DNA of 64,000 nt from Strongylocentrotus purpuratus. Taxonomy: Eukaryota; Echinodermata; Echinoidea; Camarodonta; Strongylocentrotidae. The position numbers and the translations under genes are program-made. This document shows, piece after piece, positions 1 through 13,122 of the stretch. A model generated the notes under the pieces. It was not told the DNA's origin. It saw nothing but the letters and a program-made list of their open reading frames with translations, and searched no databases. The stretch spans positions 186,001 through 250,000 of the forward strand of contig NW_022145523.1 of NCBI RefSeq assembly GCF_000002235.5, read 5' to 3'. Positions within the stretch are counted from its first letter, which is position 1. Every line of letters starts with the position of its first letter.

Positions 1-178
1 GTTTTGATAAGTTTTACAATATTTGTTATAATAATTTGCTTGTATGATTACTTTTGTACAGGGCCCCATTCTCACAAGCTTTGCTTTTCTTGGGGTCCTT
101 CCGATTTTGTTGTTAATTTGATATGTATTTTATTTTGAATTTTAATGGAAAAAAAAAAATAAATGAAATGAAATGAAA
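1..178 (+). mobile_element. 3' tail of a retroelement (probable non-LTR)
   Basis: The sequence ends in an A-run followed by about three copies of TGAAA-type repeats (about 150-180). This is the usual 3' end of a non-LTR retrotransposon. No coding sequence is left in the visible part and the 5' side is cut by the window edge, so the family cannot be named. Confidence 0.4.
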
Positions 179-179
179 T

Positions 180-1050
180 GATTGCAAATCATAACACAAA
201 GCTACATCATATCATTCACTGCTAAGATGACAATAGGTAACTTGTCTCCAATCGACCAAGCCATCTTACATCCAGGGGCATCAAAATACTGCAATGCCAA
301 TGCTCATCCTGACCCTAGCTCTTATAATACTACACAGCATGAATCAACACATCATCTTAAACCTAGTAAGCCGTAACATTAGCGACGTGGTATCACACAA
401 GATGCTCCAGAAATAGCAAAATTGATTACTGATGATTCCCAAATCAAACGCATCATTGCAAATCATAACACAAAGCTACATCATGTCGTTCACTGCTATA
501 GAACAATACGTAAGGTGACAATGGGTGAAATACTTGTCTCGGATCAATCAAGTCATCTTATATCCAGGGGCATCAAAATACTGCACCATCAATGTTCGTC
601 CTGACCTTAGCTCTCATCATAAACTACACAGCATGAATCAACACATCATCTTAATCTCTGTAATCCGTAACATTAGCTACGTGGTATCACACAAGATGCT
701 CCAGAAATAGCAAAATTGATTACTGATGATCTCAAACGCATCATTGCAAATCATAACACAAAGCTACATCATGTCGTTCACTGCTATAGAACAACACAGA
801 AGATGACAATAGGTGAACACTTGTCTCTGATCGATCAAGCCATCTTACATCCAGGGGCATCAAAATACTGCACCATCAATGTTCTTCCCGACCTGAGCTC
901 TCATCATACTGCACAGCAGGAATGAACACATCATCTTAATCTCTGTAAGCCATAACATTAGCTACGTGGTATCACACGAGATGCTCCAGAAAATCAGAAA
1001 TAGCAAAAATTATTACTGATGAATCCCAAATCAAGCGCATCATTCCAAAG
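180..1050. repeat. Tandem array, ~295-bp unit, about three copies
   Basis: The motif ATTACTGATGA with following sequence recurs at about 424, 719 and 1013, giving periods of 295 and 294 bp. Each unit also contains CCAGGGGCATCAAAATACTG and a GTGGTATCACAC segment. The first unit is partial. Units differ by scattered substitutions and short indels, and the short ORFs across them have no conserved frame, so this is a non-coding satellite-like array. Confidence 0.8.
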
Positions 1051-1556
1051 GACAACCATCATAAATTGGAAGCGACAGCAGTGCCCATGTTAATAAACAT
1101 ACTCTTGCTCACGTTAATAAACGTACTCGTGCTCACATATCCATCCCAATTTCATCACGCCGTAAATTCAGCACATTTCCCAAACAATGACAACAGAAAT
1201 CTGTCTAGGTAACCATCAAATGCAATAATAGCAACTTGCGTGCTATTTTTGGACGCTGTAAATCAATAGCTTCTTTTCTTCAGGTAGGTCAAAGGTATTT
1301 TTAGCACAAGTGTTATCGCACTCTACCATTATACCAATGCATTGCATCAATGTCTTCTAACAATTGATTTGATGAAATGCAGGGATCGCTGGATCCATAG
1401 TTCTTTATGCTCCACTCACAATAACAAGATCCATATTGTTCCTTATTGTTTTCTGAAGGACAAGGTCTGCAAATCTTTCAAATAACTTAGATACTTCCCA
1501 AGAAGTGATGATACTGCAGTTTGGTGTCCTGATGATGCTGCGTATTAGTGATTACC

Positions 1557-1714
1557 AGGGAGGGCATTTCACAAAACTTGTCATCAGTGACTACATTGTA
1601 ATTACTGTTTTTGTTATAAGCTACTGAAATCCTTGCTTCTGATTGGTTATCAGCAGATTTGTCACTGATTTTTGTCAGTTGTCATTGAAAAAAGGCTTTG
1701 TGAAACGGGTCCCT
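1557..1714. mobile_element. Foldback MITE
   Basis: The left end (GGGCATTTCACAAAAC) and right end (CTTTGTGAAACGGGTCCCT) are imperfect inverted repeats, and the inner GTCATCAGTGAC and GTCAGTTGTCAT segments extend the pairing. It resembles the larger foldback at 17477-17760 in its 'TTTCACAAA' terminal motif. It has no coding capacity. Confidence 0.55.
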
Positions 1715-2888
1715 GAGCTTCAAGTTTACCTTTTCACAGTGAAAATAATATGTTAGGGTTGGTTCTATAGTTGAGCAGTCAGTAAGGATCAAGCAACAAA
1801 AATACATGGAAAACAATATTCATTTACTATTAAAACATTCTGGTAAGCAGTTCCTCTTGAATCAACAGCACAATACCAACAAAAGAAACAGATAAGTGGA
1901 GCTCAAATGGCACATTGTGATGTAATTGATGATTGATTTAATTTACTTGTCTGGTAAGAAAGCAAGATCACTTTTAGATACAACATGTATGCAACCAGAG
2001 CAACATGGGCCTTTAAAGGGGAAACCCACCCTGATATTAAGTTGTCTTGATTAGAGCAGAACAATTAGAGAAACAGATCAGTGAAATTTTGAGCAAAAAC
2101 CGATTAAAAATAAGAAAGTTACGAATATTTGAAGGGCGATCAATCAGACATAGATTTAAACCCTATCCCATGAATGTTGTAATCACACGACAACTACTTT
2201 ATACTCTGCCACTAAACCTATCATTATTATAGAGAAACAGACAACAGATACAAACTGACATCAATTCACAAAATTTGGGGATTAATCAAGTCTGGTATGA
2301 TACCTGAAATATTTATTTGTAAATGATTTTTCTTATGTACCATTTATACTGGAATGTGAGGCTATATCAAGTTGTTCTGCACAAAGTAGACCTGTATGTG
2401 TATTTTGAGTCCATTTATGAATTTGGTTCAGTTTTCATGAGCAGGAAGATGGAAGGTAAATAAAACTAATCCCTGCCTTGGGAAGAGGCTACACCAGTCT
2501 ACATGTATACAATCATGTATAGGACCTGCAGGTAGGTAATTGTGAAGTAATTAATGTCTTGCTGAGAGCTAAAAATACCACCCAACCTTCTGAGCATGTC
2601 AGGTATTCCAACCTGTGCTAATTAACGTACATGACTCTCTATGGGGAAGGGTTACTTTGGTCTTGATGGATATTAGCCTAATTATGCCATGCAATTGTCT
2701 TTCTCAACATTTATATCAAACTTTAAATACTTTGGATTTCCAAAAAGGATGTCTGGTGGTAATTATGGTCAGATGCAATTGGGATAAGGTAGGGTTTAGG
2801 GTCCAGGGTTGAATTTTTTTGTATGGTTAGTGTTAAGAATTGACCATGGAGTGATTAACAGCAGAGCAAATAGTCAGCAATATGCAAG
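1715..2888. other. No gene seen; one interspersed repeat
   Basis: No conserved coding exon or RNA gene is visible. Bases about 2017-2120 (AAAGGGGAAACCCACCCTGA onward) match a second copy at about 23401-23515, so they form a dispersed repeat. Confidence 0.5.
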
Positions 2889-3072
2889 CACAGTCAGACC
2901 TGCCTTAGTGGCCACCTCTCTATAAAGGTCACCTGTCTATTGTGGCCATGCATTTTGTATCCCTCAAGAGAGAAATATGCATTGTAGGACCTGTTGAGAA
3001 TAGCCACCTGTCTAAAGTGGCCACTTTCTGGTTTTGCCAAGAGTGGCCTTAATAGACAGCTTTGACTGTATT
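2889..3072 (+). mobile_element. TIR element, 'GTGGCCACCTGTC' family
   Basis: It begins ACAGTCAGACCTGCC and ends AGCTTTGACTGTA, which are inverted ends. The interior repeats phrases such as 'gtggccac' and 'cacctgtct'. The same family is present inverted in a TEX10 intron at about 62487-62820. It is non-coding and non-autonomous. Confidence 0.55.
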
Positions 3073-3359
3073 TATAATCATTATAGGAGAATTAGCTCAT
3101 CACCTTCTATGGTATCAATACATTAGCAAATCCAAAGCTATCATCATATTTGACTCCTCGACCTTTTCATGATACTTTGCATCATCTTTAACTCAAATTT
3201 AGCCTTTAGAATGTGATGAAACCCTGTGGAAATGGCAAGAAATTATCAGTCCGCATGCTGAAAACAAGCTCTTCCATCAACTACGACAGTGCAATACCAA
3301 GAGACACAGTGTGGGTGTACACCTGACAGCTAGGCTCTCGTTTAAGGGTTGATACATCG

Positions 3360-4145
3360 AGGGGTCAGTAACACAAAGACGTAACTCCATTTTGGCCATT
3401 TTGAGAAAAAGTGGTGTATGTGTCACTGAGCATTTGGGCTTTAAAGGTACTATGTCCCATTTGCAGGCCAAAAAAATGAAAAGGTTAAAATTTCAACGGC
3501 ATTTGAAAAATAATACTAATTTAGAACTTCCCTAAAAAAGGTGGAGCTTGCAAATGTCTTCAAGTGGGAAAATAATGACTGTTAGTTGTCAAATTGACTT
3601 AGGAGCTATAGAGCCAAAAAGTAATAGTCTTGATTTTCAGACCATTGTACCGAATGGTCATAAGTTTTATGCTGCACAAAGATTCAATCAGTTTAATCTT
3701 GGCCATCACAAGAAGTGGGTTATTGATTTAGACAAATGCTCATGTACCCTTTACAGCTCATTTTATGTATGTTATTACCAAAGAAGAAAAATAGCCAGTC
3801 AGTCACTCAATAGTGTCTGACAGTGAAGTCTAGCAAGTAAATGGATTTCCTTGCATAATTTGAATATTAGGACACTGCTAACGTTTAAATTTCACAGATG
3901 GACATACACGACATATTCATAATTCCTGCAAAGTTCTACAGAATTTGAGGTTGGCTGCAAAAGGGACATAGTACCTTTAAGAAGTTAAGTCTATGTTTCA
4001 CTAGCCATTGACTTCAATGGGGTGTTGGGTGGAGTTAAGTCTTTGTGTTTCCTGGAAAGCCCACATTTTTCTGAACATTTTGATATCAAATACTCATTTT
4101 GGCAAAATACGGAGTTACGTCTTTGTGTCACTGAACCCTCCACAT
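3360..4145. mobile_element. Foldback element interrupted by a nested insertion
   Basis: The left arm (GGGGTCAGTAACACAAAGAC then GTAACTCC) and right arm (GGAGTTACGTCTTTGTGTCAC then TGAACCC) are inverted copies about 750 bp apart. Most of the separation is the TTAA-flanked element at 3445-3976, so the foldback was there first. Exact outer ends are uncertain. Confidence 0.5.
3445..3976 (+). mobile_element. TTAA-flanked TIR element, copy 1 (piggyBac-like target)
   Basis: The 532-bp element begins AGGTACTATGTCCC and ends GGGACATAGTACCT, with TTAA on both sides (3441-3444 and 3977-3980). A second full-length copy lies at 32777-33309. TTAA target duplications are typical of piggyBac-type elements, but no transposase is present, so the superfamily is inference. 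A roughly 90-codon frame starting at 3548 is open in both copies. The differences between copies are largely amino-acid changing, which argues against a selected protein. Confidence 0.8.
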
Positions 4146-5437
4146 GTATGTAAAGAATCTGGGTCGATCCATGGGGGTGGGGTAGAAAATATGACAATGT
4201 CCATGTAACACTAGTATGAGATTTTCTTCTGCACATGGAAGATGACACCATCTGCTGAAAGTTTTTATGCAATGATTATATGTAGTAATGCAATGCCAGA
4301 ATCATTCCTGTTTTGGTTGCTTCTCTTCACTTTTAAAATATATGCATACATGTATAACATTACATTAACTTTGGTTTTCTGATGTTAATTCACCATAAAG
4401 CTACAATACTTCTCAACATAGTTGGCTATGCTATTTATGCTAAACTCAGTTTGAGCAAACATTGTTACAGTTGATAAGAGACATGGTTTCTCACTTCTGG
4501 TATGTCACGAAAATTGCCCCAACCCCATGGAATGACCCATTTATAGACTTGGACAGAGATGCAGTGCGCCTCGACTAGATGATGTCTAAACTAGAAGCGT
4601 TAATTCCAAAACAACCAGAGTACTTTCTCTGTTACAAACAATACAGTTAGTAATGGGTCATAAGAGGAGTGGTCAATTAGTACCAAGAATCTCTATAAAT
4701 GATTAAGAGTGGTGGATGGCCACTACTGGATGTTATGATGAGGAAGAGAAAGAATACCAAGAAATAGAAAGCAAGATGATGGAGAGAACCAGATGATGCA
4801 ATCCAACAGTCCATGAAATGTAAAATATACACTCCAGCATTTCAAGACACTACATTATGTATGGTCTACTTAATCGTAGATGTAAAAATTATACTGTGTA
4901 TACAGACACAGGGTCTTCATGAATTTCAGATTTAGACTTCAAAGAAAAACATTCTCAGAAGCTTCCATGCAAGAGAATAGTGAACCAAATGGAAGTTCAA
5001 CAGACATGGCACTCCCAAACCGAACCGAACCTAACCAAACCGAACTGAACCAAAGAGAACCCAACAAAATTCTGTGCAAGAGAATGTTGGATAGAATACT
5101 GGAATAACATTTCAGTTTAACAATCAATGAACAATCTAATTATTATATTTCTTTATAATATTTTGAAATAAAAAATGCATGACACAATACAAATTCAAAC
5201 AATGATTGGTCAACAGAAATTTCTCCGGAATAGATTTCCCCTTCTACTTTTGAATCTACTGAAGAAATACAATCTGTCTTTATCATTTTAAACAGAGTAA
5301 ATAATCTTTCTGGCTCCAAAAAGACAAAATAGAAAAAAAATCATATTCTTGACCCTGTATTTGCTTGCTCTATGAATTAGTTCACATCTGACAAAGATAA
5401 GAAATACATTCCTGTGATTCTGTGCAACCTATTTCAG
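4146..5437. other. No gene seen
   Basis: AT-rich sequence with only short ORFs of no recognisable family. I see no splice-bounded coding frame and no RNA gene. Confidence 0.4.
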
Positions 5438-5626
5438 GCATACTCTCTTAAAAAAAAGAGTGAATTTTCACTCTATTTTCACTTTCTTGGGAGTGACGGC
5501 CGTGATCACTTGTTTAGGAGTGAAAATCGATTGATTTTAGAGTGCTCTCTAGAAAAGAAAAGAGTGAATGTTCACTCTATTTTCACTACATTTTCACTCT
5601 CCAGAGGAGTGACGTTAGAGAGTACA
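5438..5626. mobile_element. Foldback element rich in AGAGTGAA/TTCACTCT
   Basis: The ends TACTCTCTTA and TTAGAGAGTA are inverted. The interior alternates AGAGTGAA and TTCACTCT blocks that can pair with each other several ways. It is non-coding. Confidence 0.6.
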
Positions 5627-7090
5627 TGTCGGTGTAATTAAACCACGGACTTACCATGGATAGTCAGTCAACAAAGGCACACACAAAAAGGATGACAGGT
5701 GAACAAAGATAGTTAATATTTTTTTTAATAAAGGGAGTAATGAATTAATTTAAAATTTTCATCTAAACCCCTAATAAAAAGTTTGGCAACTCAAGTATGA
5801 TCAATTATATCTCTCTTGTAACGGCATAATCATCACCAAGTTTAGTGTCATTAGAAATGGTGTTTATATCCTCTTTAAATTGATAACCCATTTGTGACTG
5901 ATTTTTAAGCCATGGAATTTGCAGTACATCAAATGGTTTCTTTTATTTCCTGACAAAATTAATTCTTCTATTTCCTTACAAAATTAATTCTTCTATATCC
6001 CTACAGAATTAATTCTTTTATTTCCTTACAGACTTAATTCTTCTATTTCCCTACAAAATATTTCTTTATATTTCCTATCACATCAATCCAAAGATAGGCC
6101 AAAAAAGCTACCCTCTCTCATACCTTCTCGATAGTTCAACATAACAAGTTCACTATTTCACGAGGCATTTGTTTTTCTTTGTTAGCTATCTATTTTCCGA
6201 CAATTTAGATTGGCTTTGCATCACAGCCCTAAAGGAAAGCAAACCTACAAAAGCAAATCTACAGATCTACTCAAGATATAAAACTTCCAAGAATAAAATA
6301 TGCATGAGAACAGAAATAGAACGCACTCTCGTGTAGAATGCCGACACTCCCCGATAACAATTCATAAACAGACAACACATGGACGGCATCTAATTGAGGC
6401 CAATTTCTCACTCCACTGCTACACGGCCAAGGTAATAATTTTTCAGGTCACTTATTGTGATACACTCTGGGGAATATGTAGTAGAGAAGCTTGCTGCTCG
6501 CTCGGTGATCAAAACAAGTCTGATATGTAATCTTGAAGCCCGTTCAGACTAAATGAAATGTATACGAAAGTTGTTTAAAGAAACGTCATATAAATAATCG
6601 TTGTATGAAAGAGCGTACAACATTGATTACAACATCATATAAAGAAAGTGAAACATCGTAAAAAGAATCTAATTTTGAAGAGTTCAGTTGCCATGACAGC
6701 TGGCCAATCATTAGTGCATGCGGACAATTAGCCCCGCCCATTTGTACAATTTCTGTACAATACAACGTTCACACTATAATGCGTCACTGATTCTTTATCA
6801 AATTTTTGTTTGAAACTATGCTTTTCGCTATACAACATTTTGTTACACAACGTTTCTTTAAATGACATTCCGACTAGAGAAAAAGTAATTAGTTATTGTA
6901 AAGCTATACTACATTATAAGATCAATACTAAGATCAATACACATCATGGAGGCAGATAACATGCTCAGAGACATCTTGCAAGGGAAGATGGATGGTAATC
7001 GGGGAAGAAGACCTGGGTGTGGGATTGGTGTCAGACTCGATAAGTAACAGATCATATGACTTAATAATGAAGAAGGCTAAAGATAGAGAG
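5627..7090. other. No gene seen; repeated short motifs
   Basis: At 5935-6080 a short pyrimidine-rich phrase (ttaattcttctatttcc) recurs four or five times. Bases about 6541-6885 have loosely inverted ends (GTTCAGACTAAATG and CATTCCGACTAGAG) and may be an old MITE. No coding exon is recognised. Confidence 0.4.
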
Positions 7091-7377
7091 GGATGGAGAC
7101 AGAACTAAAGAAGGCTCTGGCGTGTGGACCTGCCTTTGACAGAACACTTGAAAGAGAGAAAGAGAAAGAGAGAAGAGACAGAGAGTTATACAGAGAGATA
7201 GAGAGAGAGAAAGAGAAAGAAAGAGAGAAGAGACAGAGAGATAGACAGAGAGTTAGAGAGAGAGAGAGAAAGAAAAAGAGAAAGAGAGAAGAGAAAGAGA
7301 GAAGAGACAGAGAGATAAACAGAGATAGTGAGAGAGAGAGAAAGAGAAAGAGAGAGAGAAAGAGAGAGAAAGAAAGA

Positions 7378-7408
<31 letters not shown>

Positions 7409-7459
7409 GAAGAGAGAGAGAAATAGAAAGAGAGAATAGAAAGAGAGATAGACAGAGTT

Positions 7460-7491
<32 letters not shown>

Positions 7492-7492
7492 A
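7091..7492. repeat. Purine (GA)n-rich low-complexity tract
   Basis: About 350 bp of GAGA/AAGAGA runs with occasional T or C. The long Arg/Glu/Lys-rich frame on the plus strand and the Ser/Leu frame on the minus strand are composition artefacts. Confidence 0.9.
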
Positions 7493-10400
7493 GAGCGCTG
7501 TACGATAAATTCTGGTGGTGTGAATGAAGGTTGATGTGAAATCTCAGCTGCAGGTGGGAATATATTGTCCACAAAAGTCTTTACAAGGTAGACTGAAGTC
7601 AAAGGCGTTTTGAAGGGACTTAGTAACAATGTTCAGATGAGAGAAAGTGGTGCTAAGGTAGTCACTTCAATGCTAGATGTATAATTAAAGATAATCTGAA
7701 AGTTTGAGTGAAAACAGACAATTATTAATGGGAAAAAAATGGGAGAAACTGATCTGATCGATTCCTTTATTCTCTGAACTATATTATTACGGTTAAGTTA
7801 AGGTGCATGTAAATCGTCACAAAGCAGTGAGTTGGCTCTATATACCATTCCAGACATTTAAGTGCTGAAAGATTTATAAAAGCATGTTTTAAGTCTTATT
7901 TTCATGGAAAAAAACGGTTGGGAAAATCAAAATTGGTTGAAAGAATTTACTGCTAGAGGGTGTCGCACAGTGACGCCTTCAAAGAAAACTAAATAAATAT
8001 TGTTGTGGATTAAGAATTTTTTCAGGATTTTTTGCATGTTACTTTTGTTAGAAGGAATATACCAGTAATAAGTAACATTTCATACAAAAATTACGAAGTT
8101 TTATCATCAACCTTCAAAAATGTTACTGAGTCGCCTTAAAGAGAATATATTGCAACTGCCTGTAAAGGTGAAATTGTACAACAGATACTGATAAATTCCC
8201 ACAAGTTTTCTATGTTTTGATTCAAATTAATCAAATACATGTACAAATGCAGAATTATATGATATTTCATATCAAGACCAAAAAATGCAAGATAACAAAA
8301 TTAAAGGATAAATGTCTTTAATTAATTATTACTATTACCGAGGGTAGTATTCTAAGCAGGATTTTATCTCTAAAATATTTCATATTATCTTTGTAAGAAA
8401 ATGGTAATCTTTATCCTTCACTCTATCTTTTACCCCGATCTTATACTTCTCGATAATTTATCTCACTGAGATAAAAATTTCGGGCTCCAAACAGAACATT
8501 CAAAATGTGTTTGCAGGAGACCTACTAATGAAGTGATCAGATTTTGACAGATATATTCCACTAGAGCAGAGCTATAAATAACTTTATCGCAACAGAGTCA
8601 GCATCGATAACAATTTGATTAGGGCACTTCTCAGCTCCATAAACAAATATCAAAACTGATATCAAAACCATACAACATTGGAAGGCATCATTTGAAGGGC
8701 TCTTAGTGATAAAAGGGAAGGCGAATCGAGGTACGCAGATTTCTCATTGGCCTTTCTGAATAATGGAACCATACAAGAGCATGAAAAGACCAGTTCACAT
8801 AAGGACTATGACATTCATGGTTGGCTCGACTTCAAGGGCCTCTTGAGTCTTGATGAACAAACATTTAATTATCAAACTTTAGATTTTTGTAGGCATGTTT
8901 GCTTCATGAGGGTATCTTGAGCACCATTATACTTCTGGAATACAAAATAATCTCTCTTTCTCCTCCTCCTCCTCTTCTTCTTCTTCATGTTATTGCTGAT
9001 GATGATGGTGCTGTTTTCATTTTCATTTTCATTTCACTTTCATTCGTATCACCATAGTTACCATCATCAACGTTATCACTATATAAACTACAATCATAAT
9101 GTAATCATAACCATTTCCAGAATATGATTGCACAATGCACATAGTTGCTAGGTCTGGCAAGCCTTTTGCAAACATTGTGCAAGCTCTCTGACTTTCAGAA
9201 GGACCATTCTTACGATAGATGCACTTCTGCAAATTCATACTTTATATGTGAATGGGACTCTTGAGAATGACTGCTTCAATAGACGCCTTACTATCATACA
9301 GGGATGACGTACATCGAGACTTGAACGCAGAGATAGCAAACTTGCCCTGCATTATGAAAGATTCAAGACAATGGACAAAAGGGCTTGCATTTTTGAAAAC
9401 GGGTTAAAGGTACGGTTCAAAATAAAAGTGTTTGAATTCTGTATACATCCATCATTAAATGGTTGACAAAAATGTATCAGGAAGCAAAACAGTATTATTT
9501 AGTGTGTAAAAAGAGGAGATTGAGTACTTTTCATTCATTTGGTGAATGGAGACATAATGAATATAAACACAATTTTGAACATGTACAAAATAAATTAAAG
9601 ATAATTCAATATTTCAAAAAAATTATAATGGATGTAGTCCTATCAATCAAAGTTTTGACTTAGAATGTGTAAATCCTATGCTCTGTAAAATGGGGGTATA
9701 TAAAAAGGGTTCAAAGGAAAATGAGCATACAAATTTGAAAGATTAAAATGGAGAGTTACTGTAGTCAGATACCCCCCGGTAAACCAAAAATGGAGAAGAT
9801 ACAGTCTAGGATATTTCAAGAAAATAAAGTGGAAAAGTAAACCAAATGAATGTATGCCTGTACCTATACCTGGACTCTAAATAATTCAATGGACTCTATA
9901 AATAATGAGGTAGAGTTCACAATGAGGTTGACAGTTGTTATTTTTAACTCATCGTTTGTCCTTTGACAAGGCATTTTATATCTTTTTGTCTCAATTCATC
10001 CACTTCAGAAACTGGCAGAATGTATTCCTAGAAAGTGCTCATGGCTAATAAATGTTGCCTGAACTAATGTTCAATGTTCTTTAAAAGAAGATTGGGAGGC
10101 AATATCATATTCTGAAAGATGCTAGATACACACACAAAATAAAATTATTATCATTGCATGTAGACCTATCATAATACAAAGATAGAGAAAATTGAACAAG
10201 GTGGTGATAACCAATGCTATACAAAACACCATTTTCCCCCTGAAAGATACAATTGGTATTCATTCCTTAATCTTACTGCAATATTCAAATATCTTATGTT
10301 TAACATTTCTATTTTTTTAATGGCATCAGTCATAATGCCTCTTAAATTCATGTACAGATGGAGAAAACAGAGGAAATAAGATGCGCTCTGGAAAGATAGA

Positions 10401-10640
10401 ATTGGTTTTTGTTTCACTCCAACATCGCAGTTCTCAGGTAAGATGAGATTGATTGGTTAGATCAATAAGTCTGCACCGTAAACTATGAATTATTCACAAA
10501 ACATGATATAGATTGCCTCTTCGGAAGGTTCTATAGATTTACTGCAAGTGAAATCATGAACAACCACAATGTGCTATCATGAATAAAATGTGACAAGCTA
10601 TTAATCAACTACCCCTCATCTACCATACCCTAAATTATCT
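7493..10640. other. No gene seen
   Basis: AT-rich DNA without a recognisable exon, RNA gene or complete transposon. A short TCC/TTC run lies at 8963-8988. A minus-strand frame near 9130-9235 follows a possible acceptor, but I found no convincing donor and no family. Confidence 0.35.
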
Positions 10641-10679
10641 CTCCCCCCCCCCCAAAAAAAAAGTCATCATATTCGTTTT

Positions 10680-10715
<36 letters not shown>
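10641..10715. repeat. Poly-C/poly-A then (CT)n microsatellite
   Basis: A C-run and A-run (about 10643-10663) precede a (CT)n run at about 10684-10713. Non-coding simple repeat. Confidence 0.85.
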
Positions 10716-10718
<3 letters not shown>

Positions 10719-11340
10719 GCCCTAATGTAGTATTTCATTTGTCATCAATTTCAGAGCAATCACTGCAATGGCCAAGCTTGATTTTGAGGAATATATTATC
10801 TTCATTTGGCAAACAATCATTCATGTTATACTTAATTATCCAGGTGACTGTATGCATGTCAAAGTTACTTTGTCTTGGAATTAAAGAAGTTCAAAAGAAA
10901 ATACAAACAAAATTAATGTCTAATTTTTAATTCTATCTATTGTATAGTTTTGACTTTGATTTTAAAAAAGAAAAAGGATATTGATAATTGATATAATTTT
11001 GAATTATGCACTTTTTTTTACCATTGACAAAGGTTTTGTTGGTAAAGAGCAGAAAGTACCGCTTACAAATGGAAGGGTATTCAAATAGAAAAATAAGTAT
11101 ACAGAAATGGAAACAATATAATTTAAAATACATCACAGAGCATGTGAGCATATCATAAATGGTAAATCTTACAACCACCCGAAATCACTGACTTACAACT
11201 TATCTCCATTTGTTTCCAATGAGACATACCGGTATAACTCCACCAAGGAATCTACAAAGATATCTCCAAAAACAAATCAAATACCATGACGCAGTCGATT
11301 GAAGCCTCTGATGACTTGACAAACAGCAAATGGAATATAC

Positions 11341-11452
11341 CTGAAAACATCCAAGGGGCCTAGATGTAGATGACGAGAGTGTGCAAAGCTGATAGGATAT
11401 TTACAAGAAAACATTCCACGCTCTCTGAGACCATCATCACCATTACCTAACT
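11341..11452 (-). CDS. Candidate internal exon, unknown gene
   Basis: On the minus strand a 112-bp segment lies between a possible acceptor (GTTTGTGCGCAG) and a donor (TTTTCAG/gtatat). Only one frame is open across it and it reads as balanced coding sequence, for example CKYPISFAHSRHLHLGPLD. Entry and exit phases are both two bases. I recognise no family and no phase-matched neighbour. It could belong to the minus-strand gene at 30.4-37.2 kb, to another gene, or be chance. Confidence 0.25.
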
Positions 11453-11702
11453 CTGCGCACAAACTTTAATGTCAGATGCATAAATATATGCAGTCGTAAT
11501 AATCGCTTCCCCACGATGTAAAAATTCCCACGAAATGAAGAAATCCAGACGAGTCTTTAACATGTCCAACCTCAATAATTTGATCAGCGATTTTTCACAT
11601 GTATTCCTCTGGGTGTCAGAAAATATTGAAAGGCATTGATAATTCCATCACAACATCACATGAAGAGCTCACTTGTCATTTTTCCTAAATGGCAACCATC
11701 GA

Positions 11703-11865
11703 ATGGCGGATGCACAAATGCTTCCACGGTCAGACGACGAAGACGAAGGATACAATAGAGGAGAGAGAGCCCCCTACAGCTGGCTAATGAACCTGGCAGT
11801 CAGGCGCTGGCTGCGTAATCCAGCGACACCGCTAGAATGCAGACATCTTGTTCTGCTATTTGCGC
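11703..11865 (+). CDS. Candidate first coding exon, unknown gene
   Basis: An open frame starts at ATGGCGGATG in good initiation context (purine at -3, G at +4). It encodes an acidic stretch (SDDEDEG) followed by a hydrophobic C-terminal part (HLVLLFA). A possible donor, GTAAGG, lies at 11866. The piece is more GC-rich than its surroundings. No family is recognised and no downstream exon was found, so this is a suggestion only. Confidence 0.25.
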
Positions 11866-11899
11866 TGTAAGGTGTTACCAAGCTAAGCAGCAGATATCG

Positions 11900-13060
11900 A
11901 ATCAACAAACAACATCGGTTTGTCATGCCTGATTATCTGTCTTTATTAAATAAAATTTTCAAGGATGATGATGTTGGGATGATGGCTGAGCATGTGGATG
12001 AAAAATAAAAACTTAATTCATGAATTTGTTAATAATTGCCTATTAGCTAGTCATTGTAGCCTGTTCTTAGAATGTAATTCGTTGTAATTCTGTTTTCACC
12101 GACAAGATTTTAAGGCACATTTACACTAATACGAAACCATGATTTTTTAAATCAATGAATATGTGTAAGTACAAAAGCTGATGGTTGAAATACAATAGTT
12201 TGTTCATCGCTTTGCAGATCTTCCACCACAGAGTAACTTGTTTTAACTGGTTTCATGAATATGGGCGTAAGCTGTAAAGGGCTCACATTCACCATTTGCC
12301 AGTTTGCCAAGTTGTCATACTGACACTAAATTTGTTTTCTAACTACAAATTAGGATGTAAAAATTACAAATACATGTAGCTGTCAGAATACAAGATGATA
12401 GCTGCCCTGATATGTGTTCATTGAGTAGATGGTTGCCTGAACATTGGTGATTTCAGGATTCTCAGGAGGGGGTAGGAGGTTGCGGGTGAGAGGGGGGGGG
12501 GGGGGGGGAAGGGGAGGCAGACTCCTCTACCCCTAACCCATGTCCTACGTCTATATGCTCATGATGCTTAGAGACACAGTTATCTTTACTGGCAAGATTA
12601 CTAAAAGCATAATTCTCTATAGGGGATACCCAGCATCGTACAATAGCTTGCTGGGTAGATAACCTAATTCAATAAATCATGGCATGAAAAGAGTCTGTGA
12701 CAGATATAGGGATGAAGCAATCAAGAGATGGGGAGAGGAGGAGGATGGATAAAAACATGACCATGTTCACATCTGGAAAATCTTACGCTCTTAAAACTAA
12801 GACTGCTCTTTCAAAATGATAGATTAACACTTTGAACTTGAAGTTGAACATGCTATATCCAAATGGTACGTGTTCAACGTTCAATAAAAGTACAACAAAA
12901 GGGAGGAACAGGGTGTATACAGGTACTTTTTAAACGAGCATGCCACCCAAAATAGGGTCTACTTATCATGTGAAAGTGATACAGGTCATTACATTCCATC
13001 ATGCACTCTCCAATTTGTAGTGTATTCATTGTTTTTTTGATAATATATCTTTGCTGAATG
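11900..13060. other. No gene seen
   Basis: AT-rich non-coding DNA with a poly-G run at about 12491-12508. No exon or transposon is recognised. Confidence 0.4.
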
Positions 13061-13067
13061 AAACAGA

Positions 13068-13068
13068 A

Positions 13069-13122
<54 letters not shown>
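13068..13122. repeat. (ATG)n trinucleotide microsatellite
   Basis: An uninterrupted GAT/ATG run of about 18 units. Confidence 0.95.

Noticed and set aside
7093-7629. Arg/Glu/Lys-rich ORF (122 codons) and Ser/Leu ORF (147 codons)
   Set aside because: Readings of a GA-rich low-complexity tract.
9029-9238. Minus-strand frame after a possible acceptor
   Set aside because: No convincing donor and no recognisable protein.
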